NCBI RefSeq assembly: GCF_000423005.1
Contig: NZ_AUHD01000009.1
Coordinates: 1 to 64,000 of the forward strand
Direction of reading: 5' to 3'
From: Gelidibacter mesophilus DSM 14095
GTDB taxonomy: Bacteria; Bacteroidota; Bacteroidia; Flavobacteriales; Flavobacteriaceae
DNA: 64,000 nucleotides
Shown: piece after piece, positions 1 through 8,865 of the stretch
How positions within the stretch are numbered: the first letter of the stretch is position 1
Layout: every line of letters begins with the position of its first letter
Made by a program: the position numbers and the translations under genes
The notes under the pieces: model-generated
What the model was told of the DNA's origin: nothing
Database searches by the model: none
Seen by the model: the letters and a program-made list of their open reading frames with translations, nothing else

Positions 1-227
1 TTTCCGCGCAATGGAAAATCCTGGATGGTTACTTCTTTGTGAAAACCATGTGCTATCAATACCCTGGAAGTCTGCTCTTTCGGTGGGGTGTTTCGCTCTT
101 CAAAATAGAGATGCATTACTTCGCCGTTCTTGGTGTTCTTCACAAGGTCGAAGTGGTCAATCAAAAATTCAGGAAGAATCAATTTCAATAGGTCTAGATA
201 GTTGTCCAAAGCTTGTTTTTTAAACAA
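1..227 (-). CDS. ISAon1-family transposase, N-terminal part (cut by window edge)
   Basis: The minus strand is open from a TTG at 227-225 to the window edge, directly behind an in-frame TGA at 231-233. The translation includes DNYLDLLKLILPEF, HLYFEERNTPPKE and GFHKEVTIQDFPLRGK, which I recognise as the N-terminal region of ISAon1-family transposases of Bacteroidota, a basic DNA-binding segment ahead of the DDE catalytic part. In this family the N-terminal region is often a separate ORF joined to the catalytic ORF by frameshifting. The rest lies outside the window, so completeness cannot be judged. The plus-strand ORF over the same bases is an antisense shadow. Confidence 0.8.
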   Translation of the reverse strand, partial: MFKKQALDNYLDLLKLILPEFLIDHFDLVKNTKNGEVMHLYFEERNTPPKEQTSRVLIAHGFHKEVTIQDFPLRG

Positions 228-291
228 AAATCAGAATTCTATTTCAATTCACACACAACTTTTGAGAATGATCCTATCGCAGCTTTAGGCA

Positions 292-345
292 TTAATGAGC
301 AATCGTCCTGAACTCAGGATCAACGAATTCAATCTGCCTTCTTTT
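292..345 (-). pseudogene. Short gene remnant, C-terminal end only
   Basis: The last 17 codons of a minus-strand frame end in IEFVDPEFRTIAH and a TAA at 292-294. An in-frame stop lies about five codons upstream, so no gene is intact. The end resembles the end of the longer remnant at 443-716 (INFLDPNSGAVAY): I, F, D, P and A are identical and several other positions are conservative. The DNA is also similar around the shared GATCCT. I read it as a decayed paralogue. I do not recognise the family. Confidence 0.35.
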
Positions 346-442
346 AATCAATATCAATTAAAATGGGTACGGAGTTTTTCCGTCTATGTGAAAATTGTTT
401 GTGGAAACTGCCAGGAATGAAAAAAAGCCATTATTACTACTT

Positions 443-716
443 TTAATAAGCAACGGCCCCTGAATTAGGATCAAGAAAATTTATCCTTTTAGCGCGACCC
501 GTCATAAAAGTTGCTTTTAGACGGAACAACATGACATTCTTAACTCCACATAGCAAAGCTCCAAATTGTTTGTTTAACAGTCGACTATCCCATTGTTTAG
601 ATTGCATATCCGTTTCTAAGTAATCTGTAAAAAAATTTAGTAGTTGTTTTAGATGGTTGCTCTGTAAATTAAGTTTGATGATTGTATTTTAGGTTTTCAA
701 ATTTATTTTCAGCCAT
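443..716 (-). pseudogene. Frameshifted remnant of a small gene, family not recognised
   Basis: An ATG at 716-714 opens a 15-codon frame (MAENKFENLKYNHQT, then TAA). A second frame, open from 688 to a TAA at 443-445, continues it and covers the segments LKQLLNFFTDYLETDM, LLNKQFGALLCGV and KRINFLDPNSGAVAY. The simplest reading is one gene of about 90 codons broken by a frameshift near 675-690. It is soluble-looking with no signal peptide. A shorter related end lies downstream at 292-345, next to the transposase, so this looks like insertion-associated debris. Confidence 0.35.
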
Positions 717-954
717 AATAATTGCTAATTTAAATTGTACGTGTAGAGGAGTGGCCAATATTTTAAAAAAAGTGATTTTAGAGCCTATCAAATAGAAATC
801 AAAGACTTACAGCTTTCCAAAACAATTAGATAGTTAAAATATAATAAAAGTTGCCTAATTTGGGTGCTTACTTATCTCAAAATATTCATCAATCTCTTCC
901 ATACCACAAACTCAAAGTATTAACAATTTTAATCAATCTACGTTCATATCTAAG

Positions 955-985
955 TTTGAATTTATAAAAATAAAATCTATATTTG
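955..985 (+). promoter_or_regulatory. Bacteroidetes-type promoter for susC1
   Basis: TTTG at 955-958 and TATATTTG at 978-985 are separated by exactly 19 bases, matching the Bacteroidetes vegetative sigma consensus TTTG-N19-TAnnTTTG. Transcription would start near 990, leaving a leader of about 65 bases before the ATG at 1058. Confidence 0.75.
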
Positions 986-1057
986 TTAAGGACATCATAA
1001 CATTTCGTTAATGAAAGGCCAAAAAAAATGAATATTAATTAATTATTTGATTTAATT

Positions 1058-4000
1058 ATGAAGGTAAAATTAACTGGATTTTTAACACTGCTAATGCTTT
1101 TTCTAGCACAGTTGAGTTTTGCTCAAGGGAAGGTGGTTACGGGAACAGTGACCGATGACAAACAGCTTCCACTGCCGGGTGTGAACATACTCGTCCAAGG
1201 CACCTCTAGGGGGGTCGTTACCGATTTTGATGGAAAATATTCCTTGGAAGTGGCTGAAGGGCAAACTTTACAATTTACCAGTGTGGGATTTGAAGATCAA
1301 TTGATAAAAGTTGGAGCGTCCAATAGAATTGATGTTTCCCTAAGAGAATCTGCGACGGCTTTGGATGAGGTTTTTGTGGTCGCATACGGCACCGCTACAA
1401 AAGAATCTTATACCGGATCAGCTTCTGTTGTGAAAAGTAGTGATATTAAAGATGTTCCAACTGCGTCCTTTCAAGATGCGTTGGCCGGTAAGGCTGCAGG
1501 GGTAAATGTTACCAAAGGATCAGGGCAAGTAGGGTCCTCAACAAGTATTCAGATTCGTGGCATTGGTTCCATGAATGCTTCTACGCAACCGCTTTATGTA
1601 ATTGATGGTGTTCCTGTTTCTTCTGGGAATTCGGGCCAATTGTCAGATCAAATTGTGGTTACCAATAATATCATGAATACCTTGAATCCGAGTGATATTG
1701 AATCGATCTCTATTTTAAAGGATGCTGCGGCATCTTCACTATATGGTTCTAGGGCAGCTAACGGTGTGGTGATGATCACCACGAAACGAGGAAAAAAAGG
1801 AGAACCACGAATTACAATTAAATCTTCAACCGGTTTTAGTCCCTCCTGGGCAACTGACAATTATGAGCCTGCGAGTACTCAGGAAAATGTTGATTATTTA
1901 TATCGAGTTTTCCATGACTATAATACCTCGAGCGGAAAGAGTGAGGCTGTTGCAAATGCAGATGCTCTAAGACGCTTAAATGTAAAGTTCAATAAACATG
2001 GGTATTATTTTGAAACCAATGGCACCGGGGTAGGAGAAAGCCTCATGATTAAAGGTATGACCGATGGCTTGGTAAATAGGGAAGGTCAATATTATGATTG
2101 GGAAGATGCTTATTTCAGAACAGCTGTAAATCAGAGCCAAGATATTTCAGTAAGTGGAGCAAGTGAGAAAACAAATTATTATTCTTCTTTTTCTTATAGT
2201 AAAGATGAAGGTAGAGTTAAAATTAATGGAAATGAACGGATTTCAGGAAGGGTTAATTTAGAACAGAAAATTGGGAAATATATTGAGTTTTCGGCCAAAG
2301 TAAACGTTGCTCAAACTGAATTGACAGGTTTCAATGATAGTCGAAATCTTAGTTCTAACTATTATGAGCAAACGCGGAATCTCCTTTGGGGATTATACCA
2401 TCCTACTAATTATAAGACTGGAGAACCATGGACTGCGCGTTATGGAAGTTTGGCGCAGAACAACGTATATTATGATAATGAATGGGAAAATTCATCAACA
2501 ACACTAAGAGTGAGTGCCATAGAAGGTCTGAAAGTGAATATTCTTCCAGAGCTTAATGTGCAAACTCTTTTTTCTTACGACAATATTGAAACTAAAGATC
2601 ATTTGTACTACAGTCGATTACATTACAATGGACAGGGTCTTGGAACTGTAGATGAAATGTCCACAAATTCTAGAAGAATAGTATCTTCTACCACTTTAAA
2701 TTATTCCAAAGATTTTGGTTCCCATAATTTAGGTTTTTTGGCGGGTTATGAAGTTGAAAAGAATCAAACCGATTATATTCGGGCTTCCGGGAAAGACTTG
2801 CCATCAAGTAATTTACACACTGTAGCTACGGCAGGTGACACAGATGCGAGCGCTTACTATTGGGGCAATAATATGATGTCTATTCTTTCCAGATTGGAAT
2901 ATAGTTTTGATAAGCGATATTATATTTCTGGTTCGTTCAGACGTGACGGAAGTTCAAAACTTGGCCCAGATTCGCGTTGGGGTAACTTTTGGTCTGTTGG
3001 CGCTTCTTGGAATATCAGTAAAGAAGCTTTCTTAGAGAATGTAGATGCCATCAGTAATTTAAGCCTGAGAGCTTCCTATGGCGTTAACGGTACCTTGCCA
3101 CCTTCTAATTTTGGTTGGAGATCGCTTACCGGATATTCTGCAAAATACATGGAAACCGCTGGTGGGGTTCTGAGTAATGTCGCTGACGAAAGCTTGTCTT
3201 GGGAGACCAATTATTCAACAGACGTTGCTTTGGAATTTGGATTGTTTAAAAATCGACTGTATGGAACTATCGAATATTTTACTCGAGATTCTAAAGACTT
3301 ATTGCAGAGTGTCCCAATTTCAAGAGTGACAGGTTTTAGTTCTACTCTAAAAAACATAGGGTCTATTAGAAATAAAGGTTTGGAATTATCGTTAGGGGGT
3401 GATATTATTCGCGCAAACGATATCACGTGGAGTGCCTCGGTCAATGCATCATTTGTCGATTCAAAAGTGCTTGAATTGAGTGAAGGAGCAGATATTATAT
3501 GGGTAAATGATAGCGATGCTACAGCCCAATACATTTACCGTGAAGGCGAATCAACATTAGCATTTTATGGTTATGAATATGCTGGTGTCGATCCTGAGAA
3601 TGGAATGAGCAGATATTATGTAAATGATAGTGAAAATCCTCAAGCTGGTGACTTTCTTCTAAATGGAAGAGGCGCTACCTATGATTACAACGACGCAAAT
3701 TACACCATTATAGGGGATGGGATTCCTGATGTTTACGGGGGCTTAAATACCGAATTTAAATATAAAGGGGTTTCCTTGGGCTTAGATTTTATCTATAAAA
3801 TAGGTGGAAAACTTTATGATGGCGCCGAAAAGGATGTTTCTGATGATGGCTATTACTGGGAAAGAATCCGCTCGCAATATGCCTATGACGATATGTGGAC
3901 GGAGCAAAATCCAAATGGAAGTTTACCAAAAGTAAGGGGAACAGACTTAACAGATGCCATACAGAAAAGTGGACGACATATTTATGATGCAAGTTTTCTT

Positions 4001-4213
4001 AGATTGAAAAATATCAGATTAAATTATGATCTGCCAGCCAGTTTGATTAAACCAATTGGATTTGATAACATCCGGTTATATGTTATTGGAACAAACTTGC
4101 TTACTTTTTCAAAGTATACAAATGCAGATCCTGAAGTTGGTCGTTATGCTGCAAGAGGTTGGGAAACCCCCTTTATGAAGAATTATACCTTTGGTATTGA
4201 ATTATCATTATAA
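1058..4213 (+). CDS. SusC/RagA-family TonB-dependent outer-membrane transporter (SusC1)
   Basis: Predicted TonB-dependent importer of oligosaccharides or similar ligands, working with the SusD lipoprotein that follows 23 bases downstream. A signal peptide (about residues 1-22, ending SFAQ) is followed by a carboxypeptidase-regulatory-like domain (about 25-110, with LPGVNILVQGT and the DFDGKYSL turn), a plug domain with the usual SusC signature (IRGIGS, PLYVIDGVPV, LKDAAASSLYGSRAANGV) and a long beta barrel ending GIELSL with a terminal hydrophobic residue. At 1051 residues it has normal family length. The substrate is not evident; the downstream sulfatase suggests a sulfated glycan. Confidence 0.95.
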   Translation: MKVKLTGFLTLLMLFLAQLSFAQGKVVTGTVTDDKQLPLPGVNILVQGTSRGVVTDFDGKYSLEVAEGQTLQFTSVGFEDQLIKVGASNRIDVSLRESATALDEVFVVAYGTATKESYTGSASVVKSSDIKDVPTASFQDALAGKAAGVNVTKGSGQVGSSTSIQIRGIGSMNASTQPLYVIDGVPVSSGNSGQLSDQIVVTNNIMNTLNPSDIESISILKDAAASSLYGSRAANGVVMITTKRGKKGEPRITIKSSTGFSPSWATDNYEPASTQENVDYLYRVFHDYNTSSGKSEAVANADALRRLNVKFNKHGYYFETNGTGVGESLMIKGMTDGLVNREGQYYDWEDAYFRTAVNQSQDISVSGASEKTNYYSSFSYSKDEGRVKINGNERISGRVNLEQKIGKYIEFSAKVNVAQTELTGFNDSRNLSSNYYEQTRNLLWGLYHPTNYKTGEPWTARYGSLAQNNVYYDNEWENSSTTLRVSAIEGLKVNILPELNVQTLFSYDNIETKDHLYYSRLHYNGQGLGTVDEMSTNSRRIVSSTTLNYSKDFGSHNLGFLAGYEVEKNQTDYIRASGKDLPSSNLHTVATAGDTDASAYYWGNNMMSILSRLEYSFDKRYYISGSFRRDGSSKLGPDSRWGNFWSVGASWNISKEAFLENVDAISNLSLRASYGVNGTLPPSNFGWRSLTGYSAKYMETAGGVLSNVADESLSWETNYSTDVALEFGLFKNRLYGTIEYFTRDSKDLLQSVPISRVTGFSSTLKNIGSIRNKGLELSLGGDIIRANDITWSASVNASFVDSKVLELSEGADIIWVNDSDATAQYIYREGESTLAFYGYEYAGVDPENGMSRYYVNDSENPQAGDFLLNGRGATYDYNDANYTIIGDGIPDVYGGLNTEFKYKGVSLGLDFIYKIGGKLYDGAEKDVSDDGYYWERIRSQYAYDDMWTEQNPNGSLPKVRGTDLTDAIQKSGRHIYDASFLRLKNIRLNYDLPASLIKPIGFDNIRLYVIGTNLLTFSKYTNADPEVGRYAARGWETPFMKNYTFGIELSL

Positions 4214-4236
4214 TTAATTAAAAAAAAACTGAAGAA

Positions 4237-5694
4237 ATGAACACTATAAAATCTTTCATAATTATTATTCTATGCCTTGGGTTGAGCTCATGCGATGATG
4301 ATTTTCTTGATGTAACCCCAAGTAATTCCGGAGATGCTTCAACATCCATTCAAACCCTTGCAGACGCAAAAGTTATGCTTACCGGAATAATGAGTAATAT
4401 GACTTCCTCTAGTTATTACGGTCGTAATTTCATGTTATATGCTGAGGCTAAAGGAGGAGATCTCACAACTTTCTCTATGGGTAGAGGGTTGGACGGACTT
4501 TATTCTTTTAACCATTCGCCTACTAGCGGATCATATTCTAGCTTTTGGAATAGTATATTCAATAGTATCCTTCAAGCCAATAATCTTATTGTGAATATTG
4601 AAAAGTTGGAAGATGCCGGGTCAGAAGCTGATTTTGATGATGTAAAGGGGCAAGCCTTAACAGCAAGAGCGTTAATGTATTTTGATTTGGTTAGAATTTA
4701 TGGAAAACCATATTCCTATGATAAAGAATCTTATGGAGTTCCTAATATCCTCGAACCTTTAGATGCATTAGCACAACCTTTGCGAGCGACGGTAGCAGAA
4801 AATTATAATCAAATTATATCTGATTTAAAAGAGGCACAACCGCTTCTTTCAAAAGGCAAGACCAACGGTTATTTAAACTATTATGCCAATCTGGCCATGC
4901 AGGCAAGGGTATATCTTAACATGGAACAGTATCCTGCCGCTCTTGTTGCCGCTCAAGAAATTATAGATTCGGGAGTATATTCTTTGTATTCTAACAATGA
5001 ATGGGTTGATTCTTGGACAGGTCAGTTTGGGTCTGAATCCATATTTGAATTGGCTATCCTTCCCAGTGAAGCGGATTTAGGGAACTCTAGCCTCAGTGTT
5101 TATTTAAGAAGAGCAGGACATGAATCTTCAAGTGCCATTGGTCAATTTATAGCCAGTGATTATTATTTGAACCGGTTGGGAGAAGACCCCAATGATGTGA
5201 GATGGGGTATCCTTTCATACGATGAGGTAAGTGAAACGCATATGGGGGCGAGTTATAAGTATAGTGGTGATATTAATTTAGGTGGAGATGGCAAGTCTAC
5301 GCCAACCTCGGTAAACATTAAAGTTATTCGGTTATCCGAAATCTATTTGATGGCTGCCGAAGCGGCATTTCATTCAGATAAAGGCTTAGCGGCCACCTAT
5401 CTTAATGAGATTCGAAAAAGAGCACCAGATTTGGCTCCTGCAACTGCCGGAACGATAAGTATCGATATGATTCTGGATGAAAAAAGTAAAGAATTGTTTA
5501 CTGAAGGTCAGCGATTTTTTGATTTGTTAAGATTAGATAAGGAAATAACCTTTAATGACGATCTTGGAGGAGTTCCAATTTCAACTAGAGCAAAAACAAT
5601 TGATCGCTCATTTTATAAAACTATTTTACCAATCTCCCAAGAAGAGATCAATGCAAACCCTGAAATTGGGAATCAACAAAATCCGGAATATTAA
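4237..5694 (+). CDS. SusD/RagB-family outer-membrane lipoprotein (SusD1)
   Basis: Surface lipoprotein that caps the SusC barrel and binds the incoming ligand. The signal peptide ends in a lipobox with Cys19 (GLSSC), followed by an acidic DDD stretch typical of surface-exported Bacteroidota lipoproteins. Family features are the early FLDVTPSN segment, TPR-like helices (QALTARALMYFDLVRIYGKP), the VIRLSEIYLMAAEA helix and the C-terminal LPISQEEINANPEIGNQQNP. Length is 485 residues. It lies 23 bases after susC1 in the same operon and is followed by a terminator. Confidence 0.94.
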   Translation: MNTIKSFIIIILCLGLSSCDDDFLDVTPSNSGDASTSIQTLADAKVMLTGIMSNMTSSSYYGRNFMLYAEAKGGDLTTFSMGRGLDGLYSFNHSPTSGSYSSFWNSIFNSILQANNLIVNIEKLEDAGSEADFDDVKGQALTARALMYFDLVRIYGKPYSYDKESYGVPNILEPLDALAQPLRATVAENYNQIISDLKEAQPLLSKGKTNGYLNYYANLAMQARVYLNMEQYPAALVAAQEIIDSGVYSLYSNNEWVDSWTGQFGSESIFELAILPSEADLGNSSLSVYLRRAGHESSSAIGQFIASDYYLNRLGEDPNDVRWGILSYDEVSETHMGASYKYSGDINLGGDGKSTPTSVNIKVIRLSEIYLMAAEAAFHSDKGLAATYLNEIRKRAPDLAPATAGTISIDMILDEKSKELFTEGQRFFDLLRLDKEITFNDDLGGVPISTRAKTIDRSFYKTILPISQEEINANPEIGNQQNPEY

Positions 5695-5781
5695 ATTGTG
5701 TTACAAATAATTTTCAATGATTTGTATTTAATCAATAAATACTAAGGTATTGCCTATAAAGTTCACTACCTCACTAAAAAG

Positions 5782-5812
5782 CCTAAAAATCAATGATTTT
5801 TTAGGTTTTTTT
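5782..5812 (+). terminator. Rho-independent terminator after susD1
   Basis: An inverted repeat, CCTAAAAATCA against TGATTTTTTAGG, spans 5782-5805 and is followed by a run of seven T. It lies about 90 bases past the susD1 stop and should end the susC1-susD1 transcript. Confidence 0.75.
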
Positions 5813-5819
5813 CATTGGA

Positions 5820-6123
5820 GGAGAAAGCCATAAAAACATTGAAACAGCTTTAATGGCATTATTTTTCATGAACAAAAATCTCGTGAAGGAAAAATAAGGT
5901 GGGTAGTTAATTTTGCTGAGCAAAGGATTCTTAAAAGAAAGAAGTGGTTTCTATCATTATATAAGTAGCTTTTCATTGATTTAAATTCGATGCTCTCAAA
6001 AGAAAGACTATGTTTGAACTCCAATCTCAATCAAATACGGGCGCATCTGAACGGCTCCAAGAAAATAATCCTTGACTCATACGTTCTTATAGATTATATG
6101 GGGTAATCATAAATTCAAATCTT
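5820..6123. other. Intergenic, no gene recognised
   Basis: A plus-strand frame of about 42 codons around 5850-5970 (ending FAEQRILKRKKWFLSLYK) has no usual start and no family I recognise; it could be a remnant. No clear promoter motif for the lipoprotein gene at 6124 was seen. Confidence 0.3.
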
Positions 6124-6717
6124 ATGAAAACACTGACCTTCTTTATTTCCATTTTAATTGGAATAGTTTCCCTTACGGCTTGTACAAATGATGATGCAGA
6201 GGTTGCGTCTTACAGTACAGGATTTATTAAGTTTGAATATGAGAAATCCACTGTAATCAATGGGGTGACAAAATTAAAGGATACCATCATAGAGTTCACA
6301 TCTATTGGAAATAATCCTGACGAAGAAGATCTATTTGGCTATTCTAATCCTTCTACGCCTTGGGTAATAATGACACGGTTAAACCCGAATAATTTTTCAA
6401 ATCTAGGAACAATTTTCTTCTCAGGGACAAATATAAATCTATTGACGATGCCTTATACCTTTCGTCCTGAAGATGTAAAAAACGCCCAGATTAACTATGT
6501 TGTGGATCAAAAGATCATTACCGATAATACGGGGCAGCAGTTTTCAGTTGCCAATACATATGCTGGTACCACGTATTCTGATAATTTTAAATTAACACTT
6601 TTTTCTAAAGACAACAACAGGTTGCAGGGAAATTTTTCAGGAGAACTTATAAATCAAGATGGTGAAAGTATCACTATTAAAAAAGGATTATTCGATATCC
6701 AAATTGTGGAAAAATAA
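6124..6717 (+). CDS. Small secreted lipoprotein of unknown function
   Basis: The protein has 197 residues. It starts with a hydrophobic signal peptide and a lipobox at Cys20 (SLTAC), followed by TNDD, so it is probably a lipoprotein at the outer membrane or surface. The rest is beta-rich and polar without a family I recognise. It lies between the SusCD operon and a serine hydrolase, so it may be an accessory binding protein of the glycan locus; that is inference from position only. Confidence 0.7.
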   Translation: MKTLTFFISILIGIVSLTACTNDDAEVASYSTGFIKFEYEKSTVINGVTKLKDTIIEFTSIGNNPDEEDLFGYSNPSTPWVIMTRLNPNNFSNLGTIFFSGTNINLLTMPYTFRPEDVKNAQINYVVDQKIITDNTGQQFSVANTYAGTTYSDNFKLTLFSKDNNRLQGNFSGELINQDGESITIKKGLFDIQIVEK

Positions 6718-7104
6718 CTATTCCGGGATACTTCTATAAAATTGAGTTTTTCAACTAGTGGAACGGAATTTAAAAATCATGACGGTCTAACTCATATGAA
6801 TTTTTTTGACATTCTAATCGCTAGCATAAGAATGCAGATGCCATAACTAATTCATTTAATCTTCATTCATTTGTTCTACAAAGAACTGTTTTTTATGATG
6901 ACTAACGTAGAATGGGCGCAATTGCGCTAAATATTAAGCTTTCCAAAAAACTCAGAATAGAAGAAATCAATTGCAGAAAATCTCTACCTTTTTAGAGGAA
7001 TGATAAGCGCATTAATTTTTAGCGTGAAAAATGTTTTTGTTTTCCTATTTTAGTTCTCATAAACCTTCATGGCTAGATCCAATGTGTACCTGATACTATA
7101 AAAA
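6718..7104. other. Intergenic with a perfect 12-base palindrome
   Basis: No gene is seen in these 387 bases. GCGCAATTGCGC at 6916-6927 is a perfect palindrome with flanking GG and TA and could be an operator for the serine hydrolase gene at 7105. No TAnnTTTG element was found close to that start. Confidence 0.35.
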
Positions 7105-8412
7105 ATGAAAAAAACAGGAGTTGCTATAGTGCTTATTTTACTGATCCTTTCTATGATGGGGTGTAAATCCCTAAAACAGTCGAAGAAATTTAACGTCATA
7201 CAAAATGAGGTTTTTATCGATTCGATGATGAATAATGCACTTGATAAAAATTTCTTCCCTGGCGCCCAAATTATTGTGGGGGATAAAGATTCCGTTTTTA
7301 TAACGAAGAATTATGGCTATCATGATTATTCAAAACAACAACGAGTCACCTCAGACGATGTGTACGATTTGGCTTCTATGTCTAAAGTTTTGGGAGCAAC
7401 ACTTGTGGCCATGCGATTGGTTGGAGAAGACAAAATTGATTTAGACGATAAATTGGGCGATGCGGTTGTGAATTATAAAGATACACCCGTTTCTGATTTA
7501 ACGCTTTTTGAATTGTTGACGCATACTTCTGGATTAAAATCAGGAATTATATTTTACAAAAGCCTTATGTTTACGCTAGATGGATCACCATTTTTAAATG
7601 ATGAGAAATCAGAAGTTTTTGTTGATCTATTTGATAGTATGTATGTCAATAAAAACATTGTTTACGATAAGAAATATCTCGCTTTTGAAAAAACGGACGG
7701 TTATATTCAAATCTATAAAAACATGTGGTTGAACCCTGAGTTTTATAAAACTGTTTCTGATAGCCTTGCTTTGGCGCTCGTTAATCCGCGAGGGAGCTAC
7801 GTGTACAGCGATCTAAATTTGATTCTTGCACAACAAATGATGGAGGCAAAGACTGGATTGAAACTGGATGTACTGGCGAATGGTCTTTTTAACGACTTAG
7901 GAATCTCAAAAATAGGTTACAATCCTTTGAAATGGACTTCAAAGGACCATGTGATCCCAACCGAGATTGATAATTTATTCAGGAAAGATACCTTAAAGGG
8001 CTATGTGCATGATGAAAGTGCGGCTATTTTTGGAGGTGTTTCGGGAAACGCCGGCGTATTTGCAAATGCAGCATCCGTCTCTGTAATCTGCCAGATGTTA
8101 TTGAATAAGGGAACCTATCAGGACAAACAAATTCTTAAACCCAAAGTGGTGAAAACGTTTAAAAGATCGCCACTTGCCAAAAAGGGAATTTATCGTGGGA
8201 TTGGTTTTGACAAACGAAAACCTAATGAATTTTATAGAAAGGATGATTTTGGCCACACGGGATATACCGGGACGTATTTCTTTTTGAATCCCGATAATCA
8301 TCGGTTTTTAATTATTCTTACCAACCGTGTCCATCCAACACGGACCAATCGACAGATGTATGAAGATGATTTCGGACCTAAAATTTGGAGACAAATAAAT
8401 AACCACGATTAA
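7105..8412 (+). CDS. Serine hydrolase of the beta-lactamase / class C fold, lipoprotein
   Basis: Predicted penicillin-binding-protein-like serine hydrolase (Pfam Beta-lactamase family), which includes esterases, D-aminopeptidases and carboxypeptidases. A lipobox lies at Cys20. The catalytic set is complete: S91-M-S-K94 (SxxK), Y234-S-D at the YxN position and H384-T-G. GGVSGNAGVFANA near residue 310 is typical of the family. Length is 435 residues. A lipidated serine esterase next to SusCD and a sulfatase could remove ester groups from a glycan, but a cell-wall role is equally possible. Antibiotic hydrolysis should not be assumed. Confidence 0.85.
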   Translation: MKKTGVAIVLILLILSMMGCKSLKQSKKFNVIQNEVFIDSMMNNALDKNFFPGAQIIVGDKDSVFITKNYGYHDYSKQQRVTSDDVYDLASMSKVLGATLVAMRLVGEDKIDLDDKLGDAVVNYKDTPVSDLTLFELLTHTSGLKSGIIFYKSLMFTLDGSPFLNDEKSEVFVDLFDSMYVNKNIVYDKKYLAFEKTDGYIQIYKNMWLNPEFYKTVSDSLALALVNPRGSYVYSDLNLILAQQMMEAKTGLKLDVLANGLFNDLGISKIGYNPLKWTSKDHVIPTEIDNLFRKDTLKGYVHDESAAIFGGVSGNAGVFANAASVSVICQMLLNKGTYQDKQILKPKVVKTFKRSPLAKKGIYRGIGFDKRKPNEFYRKDDFGHTGYTGTYFFLNPDNHRFLIILTNRVHPTRTNRQMYEDDFGPKIWRQINNHD

Positions 8413-8865
8413 GAGTGAAACTTTGGCAGATCGAAAAGAGGTATTCCGTATAATCATTTAAGACTTATTATTTTTTCTCAGGTGTAACGAAATATAGCCG
8501 ATTCCTGTGCATTAAAGAACTTCAAAATCTATGAAGCAGCAAACTGACTTCAGCCCTCCAAAGAAAACCTTTAGAATACTCAAAGAAATATAGCAATACG
8601 CGTTGCAAGGTTTCTATAATCCTTATAAAAATCGTGCATTCTGCGGATGTTAAGGAACTAAAAATCTTTTTCATGCTGAATTACTATGGTCAAGAAGCTT
8701 ATAATTAATCAAATGATTTGGGAGATGCTCTTAGTTTATCTAGATTTGATGCATTCGTTCAGATATCACCAAATTAAAAAATGTGATGGACGGAAAATCC
8801 TATTTAAATGCTATGATTCTCAAAATGATCAAGATAATCAATTTAAAAAGGAAATCAAAAAACCT
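8413..8865. other. Intergenic ahead of the sulfatase
   Basis: The sulfatase frame is open upstream to 8686, but the extra 60 residues are low-quality sequence with no family match and precede a good signal peptide, so I treat this as leader DNA. No RNA gene or promoter consensus was identified. Confidence 0.4.

Noticed and set aside
11-223. Plus-strand ORF of 70 codons
   Set aside because: Antisense to the recognisable ISAon1-type transposase N-terminus on the minus strand.
7105-8412. Beta-lactamase resistance gene
   Set aside because: Motifs fit the broad serine hydrolase family; the lipoprotein form and glycan-locus context do not support antibiotic resistance.
8686-8865. N-terminal extension of the sulfatase frame
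   Set aside because: Precedes a normal signal peptide at the ATG at 8866 and has no family character.
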